Part shown: positions 1 through 5,103 of the stretch, piece by piece
How positions within the stretch are numbered: position 1 is the stretch's first letter
Layout: each line of letters starts with the position of its first letter
Assembly (NCBI GenBank): GCA_003509805.1
Contig: DOMV01000464.1
Location: 2,863-9,260 of the forward strand
DNA from: Planctomycetaceae bacterium
Lineage (GTDB): Bacteria; Planctomycetota; Planctomycetia; Pirellulales; Thermoguttaceae
Reading direction: 5' to 3'
DNA length: 6,398 nt
Program-made: the position numbers and the translations under genes
Notes under the pieces: generated by a model
Seen by the model: the letters and a program-made list of their open reading frames with translations, nothing else
The model's database searches: none
Told to the model about the DNA's origin: nothing

Positions 1-459
1 GAAGCCGGTTGAGTTTTCCGTTTTAACCGCCTGTTTATACTTCGAACGGCCCGAAAATGCTCCCGCGAACAATCGCCTGCCGCTCGAACACAACGTGTAA
101 CCTGATATTTGCCATTGCATTATGGCGAGCGAGTGCGGCAAGCAGGCTTGACCGAATGTCCGTTTTCATCGCGTTTCCCGTATACCTTCGGCAGGGTCGT
201 TTCGGTGGGCACGCTCCTTGAAAGTTGTCTTCGGGCAATTTCAACAGCCTTCAGCATAGACCCGCGGATCAATTTTGATGCATCGGCCCGACCGCACCTG
301 CGCGACGCATCGTCGAAAAGACCGCGAGGCTTCCTCCGTCGCCGCTACGTTCATGCTTTTTTCACAGATCAGTAAGTCCACACATCATGGTTATTTGGGA
401 CTATTAGGAGTTTTGGGTGGATTGACTCTCTTTTTTTCGGATGCGGCCCAAAAGGCCGG
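1..459. other. Left-end region with no recognisable gene
   Basis: Neither strand carries a reading frame with a recognisable domain, a good start site or a convincing family resemblance here. Frame 2 is open from the left edge to a TAA at 98-100, so the last 32 codons of a rightward gene ending there cannot be excluded. On the minus strand a 45-codon frame (257 down to 120) begins with ATG and has a protein-like start (MLKAVEIARR) but no ribosome binding site. A T-run (431-437) sits just before a small hairpin (444-458, stem CGGCC/GGCCG). That order is wrong for a rightward intrinsic terminator, and no T-run follows the hairpin on the other strand. Bases 237-262 match the right end of the window in inverted orientation. 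Confidence 0.5.
237..262 (+). repeat. Left copy of inverted 26-base near-repeat
   Basis: This stretch, with core AATTTCAAC-A-GCCTTCAG, matches the reverse complement of 6373-6398 at 22 of 26 bases. The longest agreement is 17 of 18. The two copies face each other across about 6.1 kb. The right copy runs into the window edge, so the true length is unknown. It could be a shared regulatory element, a paralogous coding scrap (the leftward frame reads LKAVEI in both copies, with a synonymous Ala codon difference), or a remnant of a repeat family. Confidence 0.45.
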
Positions 460-487
460 TTGATTTCATGGCATCCTCTGGTATAAT
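460..487 (+). promoter_or_regulatory. Sigma70-type promoter, extended -10
   Basis: The -35 is TTGATT (460-465), followed by a 16-base spacer and a perfect -10 TATAAT (482-487). A TG at 479-480 one base before the -10 makes it an extended -10. The predicted start of transcription is near 494, giving a leader of about 237 bases ahead of the gene at 732. A second TATAAT at 510-515 has no matching -35 (17 bases upstream reads TTCCCC), so it is probably not a separate promoter. Confidence 0.65.
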
Positions 488-493
488 TCCCCC

Positions 494-720
494 CAACCTT
501 CTTAGGCGGTATAATCGGAATACTTGGCATAGTCGCTATGGACACATCGTGTATTCATCGCGCACGGGTTGGGTCTTCCCGACCGTCCGGGGGTTGGTTA
601 TCCGATCAGGTCTGATATTCGATCGGCCGCAAAAGGAGTTGTTTTTTCGGAAATCACTTTTGCCCATAAAATGGGAGAGTTCGAATGATAATTGGACTTT
701 TGGATTCTCCTGACTCATTC
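494..720 (+). promoter_or_regulatory. Long hairpin-rich 5' leader
   Basis: Between the promoter and the ribosome binding site lie several small inverted repeats in a row. They are CATAG/CTATG (528-540, 3-base loop), ACAC/GTGT (542-552, 3-base loop), GGTTGGG/CCCGACC (567-584, 4-base loop, one G-U pair), CCGATC/GATCGG (602-626), GCAAAAG/CTTTTGC (629-663) and CCCAT/ATGGG (663-675, 3-base loop). Overlapping the fourth is ATCAG/CTGAT (605-616), which could compete with it. A T6 run (642-647) is not directly preceded by a GC stem, so I do not call a terminator. I recognise no known riboswitch core. The region may be a structured leader or may carry a small RNA. A 90-codon open frame (441-713) crosses the promoter and looks spurious. 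Confidence 0.35.
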
Positions 721-726
721 AAGGAG
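721..726 (+). promoter_or_regulatory. Ribosome binding site
   Basis: AAGGAG lies 5 bases before the ATG at 732. This is the only strong Shine-Dalgarno sequence in front of any gene in the window. It decides the start of the membrane-anchored CAP protein over the in-frame ATG at 783, which has no such site. Confidence 0.8.
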
Positions 727-731
727 TATCG

Positions 732-2099
732 ATGCGAGACGCTGTTTCACGGAATGAATCCGATTGTAGGATTTTCATCGACATGGATGATTGTATCAAT
801 AAAAAACGATCAGGTAAACAGGAAGAAAATCATTCTTTAGGAAATCTTGGTGGAATTTACCGTTTTTTCGGAAAAACAAGACGCCGAAAATTAAAACGAT
901 TGGCTTTTCTGTTACCGCTTTTCGCCGCTTTCCCTTTCCTCTGGGGCGCCTTGGCCCGGAGCGACGGGTTTGCCGCCTCGGACTATTCTCCCGAACCGTG
1001 CGCACCCACGAAAAAATGTGCGACCGGGGCCTGTCCCCGCGAGAATCCGGCCCGCGAGAATGAGCAGGAAAACAAAACGGAGGTGTCTCCGCCTGAGCCT
1101 TTGAAAGAGGATTCGCTGAAAACGGATGCCCGGGAGCCTGAAACGTCTTCTGTCGAGCCGGCCCGGCTCCTCGAAAGTGGGCCTCTCGATGGGGGCTCTC
1201 TCCAATGGGAAAAGGATATCGACCGAGCCGTCGCCCGGGCAAAAGAATCGAAAAAAATGCTGCTCATCTATTTTCGGGCGGAAAACCGTCCTGAAGAGCA
1301 AAGTCGCGAAAAAAACCGCGCGATCGAACAGGTCTCCTATTCGCGCGACGTGCGGAGCGGGTTGAGACAGGATGATTTCCGGCGGGCCCGACCGCTTCCC
1401 GGCCAACCACATGCCGATCAAGCGCTTGCGGCAACCGACGCGCAGTTATGCCGCCGTTTTGAAAACGTCCTTGCCGACGAATCGCTTCGATCTCTTTATA
1501 AAGACTATGTTCCGCTTGAAATTCCGGTCGATTCGCCCTTTTTCCGGCAGCCGGAATATGCCGAGATGCTTTCGCTCCCGGGTCTTTCCATCGTCGATTA
1601 CCGGGATGCCGAATCGCCGCACTTCGGAAAAGTCGTCAGCGTGTTTCCGTTTCTCAAACGCAACATCTATACCGTCGGCCAGGTAAAAACGATTCTCACG
1701 TTGCCGGGCGGTTCCTTGTCGCAACGCTCCCTGATCTACGCCGTCCGGGTGCATCCGGATCGTCCCGCGAGCACCAATTCGAGCTTTTCGGAAGCCTTGG
1801 CCGTCGAGGCTGCGGGGCATTGCGAATACATGGCTCGTATCCGTGTCCAGGGACACCAGAATTTCGACGCCCGGTTCCATCGCCTCATGAAGCAGCTTCC
1901 GGGCCACATGGTGTCGGAAGTGTGTGCCGAGAGCTGGCCCGGCGAATCGGTTCTTGTCGCGGCGATCGAATGTGTTCGATGTTGGCGGCTCTCTTCCGGG
2001 CACTGGCGCGGGGTCAGCGGTCGAAACGCCTACTATTCCTATGATATGCGCAGAGGGTCCAACGGAGTCTGGTACGCGACCGGCCTGTTCGCGAATTGA
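732..2099 (+). CDS. Membrane-anchored thioredoxin-like/CAP-domain protein
   Basis: This 455-residue protein has no recognised name. About 50 charged N-terminal residues precede a basic stretch (KTRRRKLKR, 48-56) and one hydrophobic segment (57-75), suggesting a type II anchor with the bulk outside the cytoplasm. Residues 85-155 form a Pro/Glu-rich linker with Cys90, Cys96 and Cys101. Residues 157-325 resemble a thioredoxin-like domain: SLQWEKDIDRAVARAKESKK then a hydrophobic strand MLLIYF, and SLPGLSIVDY where the cis-Pro loop is expected. An Arg-rich insertion (184-235) sits where CxxC would be, so it is probably redox-dead. Residues 333-455 resemble a CAP (SCP/PR1) domain, with candidate site residues His375, Glu396 and His424 (in SSGHW) and an ending YYSYDMRRGSNGVWYATGLF. 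CVRC (414-417) is a CxxC inside that domain. The role is unknown; an envelope function is inferred. It stands alone, converging with aat. Confidence 0.85.
   Translation: MRDAVSRNESDCRIFIDMDDCINKKRSGKQEENHSLGNLGGIYRFFGKTRRRKLKRLAFLLPLFAAFPFLWGALARSDGFAASDYSPEPCAPTKKCATGACPRENPARENEQENKTEVSPPEPLKEDSLKTDAREPETSSVEPARLLESGPLDGGSLQWEKDIDRAVARAKESKKMLLIYFRAENRPEEQSREKNRAIEQVSYSRDVRSGLRQDDFRRARPLPGQPHADQALAATDAQLCRRFENVLADESLRSLYKDYVPLEIPVDSPFFRQPEYAEMLSLPGLSIVDYRDAESPHFGKVVSVFPFLKRNIYTVGQVKTILTLPGGSLSQRSLIYAVRVHPDRPASTNSSFSEALAVEAAGHCEYMARIRVQGHQNFDARFHRLMKQLPGHMVSEVCAESWPGESVLVAAIECVRCWRLSSGHWRGVSGRNAYYSYDMRRGSNGVWYATGLFAN
1036..1065 (+). repeat. 15-base tandem duplication in linker
   Basis: CCCGCGAGAAT occurs at 1036-1046 and again at 1051-1061, exactly 15 bases apart. 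It encodes the five-residue period PREN-P/AREN-E in the linker after the membrane anchor. The remaining four bases of each unit differ. Confidence 0.75.
1099..1128 (+). repeat. Degenerate 15-base tandem repeat in linker
   Basis: The two adjacent 15-base units agree at 10 of 15 positions and encode LKEDS and LKTDA. This is weaker than the other cases and could be chance or shared codon composition. Confidence 0.35.
1165..1194 (+). repeat. Degenerate 15-base tandem repeat in linker
   Basis: The two adjacent 15-base units agree at 10 of 15 positions and encode the related peptides LLESG and PLDGG. It lies just before the thioredoxin-like domain and is suggestive only together with the stronger 15-base duplications in the window. 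Confidence 0.3.
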
Positions 2100-2135
2100 C
2101 GCCGCGCGAATTGACACTGCGCGAATTGACGCCGG
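2091..2135 (+). repeat. Three 15-base tandem repeats over the stop codon
   Basis: GCGAATTGAC occurs at 2091, 2106 and 2121, each followed by five variable bases (CGCCGC-like), giving three 15-base units. The first unit holds the last two codons (Ala, Asn) and the TGA stop of the CAP gene. Because 15 is a multiple of three, the second and third units repeat Ala-Asn-stop in the same frame. The array fills more than half of the short gap to the convergent aat gene. Confidence 0.9.
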
Positions 2136-2154
2136 GGCGGGCCGTCGACCCGGC
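2131..2154. terminator. Possible weak hairpin between convergent genes
   Basis: GCCGGG (2131-2136) pairs with CCCGGC (2149-2154) around a 12-base loop that includes a GTCGAC palindrome. There is no T-run on either strand, so it is at best a poor terminator. No better candidate exists in the 73-base gap, so termination here may depend on Rho. Confidence 0.2.
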
Positions 2155-2172
2155 TGCGACGTGCGGAATAGC

Positions 2173-2880
2173 TCATGAAGGCGGGGCGGGGGGTTCCGGT
2201 CCGTCATGAAAACGGACGTTTTTCAATTTCAACGCCGCATGGAGGCGGCGGACATATTCCGCCCGGGAGATTTCCACGGCTCCGAACCGGGCCGTATGCG
2301 GGGTGAGCATTTGAATATCGAACAATGAAAAGCCGCGGGCGCGCAAATGTTCGCAAAGGTGGTGGATCGCGACCGTGGAAGCGTCCGTGACGAGGTGAAA
2401 CATCGATTCCCCGGCAAACAGGCCGCGAATCGCGACACCGTATGTTCCGCCCACCAACACGCCGTCCAGCCGGGTTTCGACGCTGTGCGCGAGGCCGGTT
2501 TCGTGGAGATTGATGTAGGCCCTTCGCATTGCCGGCGTAATCCACATTTCGTTGGTCCGGTTGCCGGTCGTCGCGCAGGCCCGGATGACGGCGGCGAAGT
2601 CGCGGTTGAAGCTCACTTCGAATTTTCCGCTGCGAACGGTCCGCAACAGGCGACGGCTCCAATGCGGCGATTCGAGCGGCAACACGGCCCTCGGATCGGG
2701 AGAGCACCACGGAACGGCGCCCCGGCCGTGGGGCCAGGGAAAGATTCCATGCGAATAGGCGTCGACAAGAATTTCCCGGCGAAGCGGCAAACCGAGAGCG
2801 ACGATTCCGTAATCATTCTCGATTTCGTCCGGGTCGGGAAAATAGCGCGACGGGCCGAGCGGATTGGGTGTGGACGTCAT
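2173..2880 (-). CDS. aat: Leucyl/phenylalanyl-tRNA-protein transferase
   Basis: Aat transfers Leu or Phe from aminoacyl-tRNA to the N-terminus of cytoplasmic proteins starting with Lys or Arg. This marks them for ClpS/ClpAP degradation (family knowledge). At 235 residues it has the usual length. Visible family blocks are RYFPDP (12-17), DAYSHGIFPWP (40-50), WCSPDPRAVLP (58-68), W113-ITPAMRRAYINLHETGLAHSVE, LVGGTYG (142-148), FAGESMF (155-161) and FDIQMLTPHTARFGAVEI (187-204). Glu158 and Gln190 match the spacing of the two catalytic-site residues known in the E. coli enzyme. In the usual ASK stretch the Lys is Thr here (DASTVAI), and the SR after ESMF is HL. The start is the first ATG after an in-frame TAG. 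No Shine-Dalgarno is obvious. It is the last gene of the leftward group, 34 bases after the nucleotidyltransferase. Confidence 0.97.
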   Translation of the reverse strand: MTSTPNPLGPSRYFPDPDEIENDYGIVALGLPLRREILVDAYSHGIFPWPHGRGAVPWCSPDPRAVLPLESPHWSRRLLRTVRSGKFEVSFNRDFAAVIRACATTGNRTNEMWITPAMRRAYINLHETGLAHSVETRLDGVLVGGTYGVAIRGLFAGESMFHLVTDASTVAIHHLCEHLRARGFSLFDIQMLTPHTARFGAVEISRAEYVRRLHAALKLKNVRFHDGPEPPAPPS

Positions 2881-2913
2881 CGTGATCTACCGAACGTCAT
2901 GGAAGTTCCGCTG

Positions 2914-3675
2914 TTACTGAATCGTGTCCCGAAAAAACGCGTTGAGTTTTTCGACGGGACCGGGCGAGGTCGGACGGTCGATCGTTTCGACGGCTTCGCG
3001 GATTCTCGGTATCGCTTCCCCGATCCAATCGAACATCGCCACGGAGGGATGCAACAAACTCTTTTCCAGTGTTTCCGCTTTAAGTTGAATGATGTCAAGT
3101 AGTTCGCGAGCCAGCCCGGGCGCAAGCAAATCGGCGTCCAACAATTGCCGAAATTCCGTCGGGGGCATCGAACGATTCGCGAGAATCCACTCGCAGGCCA
3201 GCAACGGGCGGAGGACGTAAAAAAACCTTTTGATACCCATCCGGTCCCGGGCGTCTTCCTGCGGAACATGCTGCTGGGCCATCTTCAGGTAAGCGTAAAG
3301 CGAACGCTTCGGCTGGAAGAATGCCGGGATCATTCCGAGCAGCCGGTGGTGAAACGCCTCGTCGCGGACATAAACGATCGGACTATGCAATTGCTCGAAG
3401 AGGCCGAGATTGCCGGCCGAAAACAGGCGAAGCGCCTTGCGCAACTCCCAACCGGAAATGTCGTGGTCGTTCGGCAGCATCGTCTCAAAGGTGTCGCGAT
3501 GATCCTCGATCGAGAGATACCAGTCGAGCGGATGGGCGTAAAGGAAACGGATGTCGAAATCGCTGTCCGGAGAAGGAAATCCCCAGGCCCGGCTTCCCGA
3601 TTCGCATGCGTAAAGAATACGGAAACCGTTTTCCCGTGAAATCGTTTCAAGTTCTCGCGTGATTTGCTGCTCCAT
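2914..3675 (-). CDS. Predicted nucleotidyltransferase (YcgL/RlaP type)
   Basis: This 253-residue protein belongs to the DNA polymerase beta-like nucleotidyltransferase group represented by B. subtilis YcgL and the RlaP family. The N-terminal catalytic signature is YACESGSRAWGFPSPDSDFD (22-41): a Gly-Ser loop (27-28) and the metal-binding pair Asp39 and Asp41. Asp72 in HDISGWELRKAL is a candidate third acid. A helical part follows with the family-typical KRFFYVLRPLLACEWI (149-164). Members are thought to add nucleotides to an RNA or protein target, and an RNA repair role is proposed for some. The substrate here is unknown. The catalytic residues are intact. It lies 120 bases after the glycosyltransferase and 34 before aat. 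The ATG start fits the family's N-terminus, but no Shine-Dalgarno is visible. Confidence 0.92.
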   Translation of the reverse strand: MEQQITRELETISRENGFRILYACESGSRAWGFPSPDSDFDIRFLYAHPLDWYLSIEDHRDTFETMLPNDHDISGWELRKALRLFSAGNLGLFEQLHSPIVYVRDEAFHHRLLGMIPAFFQPKRSLYAYLKMAQQHVPQEDARDRMGIKRFFYVLRPLLACEWILANRSMPPTEFRQLLDADLLAPGLARELLDIIQLKAETLEKSLLHPSVAMFDWIGEAIPRIREAVETIDRPTSPGPVEKLNAFFRDTIQ

Positions 3676-3795
3676 CGTTGCCGAAGTCGGTTGGAGTTGC
3701 CGCTTGGTCTCGGGAAGTTCTACTGAAAGCCGTCACCATTTCTCGAAGCCGACGATTCGGGAACCTGCCCACCGGAACCAACACTGCCCGGAAGG

Positions 3796-5037
3796 TCAAC
3801 GGGCGGCCGGGCGGCAAACAGGACCGGCTTCGGAACAAACGCCGCGATAAAGGCGTATCAGGGATTCGGTTGCGGCATGCGCATCGAATGTCCGCGCGGC
3901 GTATTCCCTCGCCGAAGTTCCCATTTTACGTCTTTGAACCGGAGAATCAAGCAATTCGCAAATCACTTTTGCAAGAAAAACCGAATTGTTGGGAGGAAAC
4001 GTGGCCGCGGCTTCGAGATCGGTCGGAAAAATTTCGGTCGTTCCGCCGACGGCGCTCGCGATAACGGGACAGGCACTTGCGGCCGCTTCAAGCAACACAC
4101 GTCCGAGCGGTTCCTGTCGGGCCGGATGAATCAACAACGTCACTTCCCGTAACAACGCCGGGATATCGTCGCGAACACCGAGAAAATGAACATGTCCCTT
4201 GAGCGGCGGATGTTCGGCCCGAGCCCGGAGCCGTTGTTCGAATTCCCGTGATTCCGCCTTTTCGGACCAGCGCCGACCGACAAGCAGCAAGTGCGGCGGG
4301 CAGCGAAACCAGTCGTGATATTTGCCGTGTTTGCCGTATTCTCCGAAGAGGATATCGAGCGCGTCGAACAGCGTATCCTGCCCTTTGCGCAGCCCGATCT
4401 GGCCGATCGTCGCAAGCAGGGGAGCCCGATCCTCCGGGTGGTCCGGCAAACCAAGTTCCCGATGGAGATATCCGGTTGCTTCCCCGGGCTTGAAACGTTC
4501 GAGATCGATGCCGTTGTAGAGCGTGCGGCAACGTTCCGCGTCGATTCCCTGCGCAAGATGAAACCGTCGGGTCGCATCGGAAACGGCAAGCAGGAGGGAA
4601 TGCCGGTTCAGGTCATCGACCGCCGCGTTCGGCAATTTGATGATATCGCGAAGATGGGCGATACTCGGGGTCCGCATCGCGGCGACGACGGGTCCGCTCA
4701 GACGTCCCATCGAGAGGCTGTTTGCATGAAGGAGATCGAGCCGGCCGGAACCGCGAAGCGACCCCAATAAACCGGCCAGGCGGCGGCGTTTGTGTTCCAG
4801 GGAATCCGTTTGCGCAAACGGCAACGGTGTCGTTTCAATCCCGGCGTTGCGCAGCGCCGCGATGAAATTTCCTTCCGTCGGGGCGAGGACGTTCGGCCGG
4901 ACTCCCTGTTCACGCAGCAACGGCAGGACGGCAAGAAGTGATTGTTCCCCCCCGTTCAGGGAGCCGTATTCGCACAGGAAATGACAGTGAATGACGGACA
5001 ACGGTTTGGGCAACAGCTTGGACAACGACGTGGACAA
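3796..5037 (-). CDS. Glycosyltransferase family 4 (GT-B fold)
   Basis: This protein transfers a sugar from a nucleotide-sugar donor with retention of configuration (family knowledge); donor and acceptor are unknown. The 413 residues carry the GT-B pattern. The N-terminal domain has GGEQSLL (29-35), LLHANSL (102-108) and VSDATRR (152-158). The linker is LYNGIDLERFKP (173-184), and the donor domain opens with IGQIGLRKGQDTL (211-223, Lys218 likely binding phosphate). HFLGVRDDIP (284-293) and the E-x7-E motif Glu309-Glu317 in QEPLGRVLLEAA follow. A short insertion near 231-247 contains a nine-base duplication. There is no transmembrane segment, so it is probably cytoplasmic or membrane-peripheral, in polysaccharide or glycolipid synthesis. 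The start is uncertain: no ATG occurs before codon 110, and TTG codons fall at residues 1, 5, 9 and 13. It lies 66 bases after the SPOR-like gene. Confidence 0.95.
   Translation of the reverse strand: MSTSLSKLLPKPLSVIHCHFLCEYGSLNGGEQSLLAVLPLLREQGVRPNVLAPTEGNFIAALRNAGIETTPLPFAQTDSLEHKRRRLAGLLGSLRGSGRLDLLHANSLSMGRLSGPVVAAMRTPSIAHLRDIIKLPNAAVDDLNRHSLLLAVSDATRRFHLAQGIDAERCRTLYNGIDLERFKPGEATGYLHRELGLPDHPEDRAPLLATIGQIGLRKGQDTLFDALDILFGEYGKHGKYHDWFRCPPHLLLVGRRWSEKAESREFEQRLRARAEHPPLKGHVHFLGVRDDIPALLREVTLLIHPARQEPLGRVLLEAAASACPVIASAVGGTTEIFPTDLEAAATFPPNNSVFLAKVICELLDSPVQRRKMGTSAREYAARTFDAHAATESLIRLYRGVCSEAGPVCRPAAR
4321..4338 (-). repeat. Nine-base tandem duplication
   Basis: TTTGCCGTG is followed directly by TTTGCCGTA on the plus strand. 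In the glycosyltransferase it encodes the YGK-HGK repeat (residues 234-239), in a segment that looks like an insertion between two donor-domain strands. Confidence 0.6.
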
Positions 5038-5043
5038 CGACTT
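4996..5043 (-). repeat. Four 12-base repeats over the glycosyltransferase start
   Basis: GGACAACG (once GGGCAACA) begins at 4996, 5008, 5020 and 5032, a strict 12-base period. The last two copies share TGGACAACGAC exactly. Read on the coding strand, each unit holds one TTG in the gene's frame, giving Leu/start at residues 1, 5, 9 and 13 and the degenerate four-residue pattern LSTS-LSKL-LPKP-LSV. A GGAAAG (complement of 5041-5046) lies three bases before the first TTG, too close for an ideal ribosome binding site. Confidence 0.75.
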
Positions 5044-5103
5044 TCCGGGCGGCAGGCGATGGTGCGCAGGAGGATTGTCAGGCCGTTTACGGTATAGTTG
5101 GTC

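Noticed and set aside
444..458. Hairpin CGGCC/GGCCG near a T-run as a terminator
   Set aside because: The T-run (431-437) comes before the stem on the plus strand and becomes an A-run after it on the minus strand.
671..690. T-arm-like GTTCGAAT suggesting a tRNA
   Set aside because: No acceptor, D or anticodon stem can be paired around it.
441..713. 90-codon plus-strand frame ending just before the ribosome binding site
   Set aside because: It starts without a ribosome binding site, overlaps the promoter, and has a random-looking composition.
862..877. Perfect hairpin GTTTTT-TCGG-AAAAAC inside the CAP gene
   Set aside because: It lies in coding sequence for YRFFGKT and is AT-only, so it is probably codon composition rather than a signal.
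1446..2207. 253-codon minus-strand frame opposite the CAP gene, overlapping the aat end
   Set aside because: Its composition is that of a shadow, its low-complexity SIRA repeats are just the reverse of the 15-base array, and the opposite strand encodes recognisable thioredoxin-like and CAP features.
2347..3102. 251-codon plus-strand frame across aat and the nucleotidyltransferase
   Set aside because: It spans two clear minus-strand genes and the gap between them and shows no family features.
651..3972. 13-base exact repeat AAATCACTTTTGC at 651-663 and 3960-3972
   Set aside because: A single match of this length is about what chance gives in a window of this size, and one copy is inside a conserved gene.
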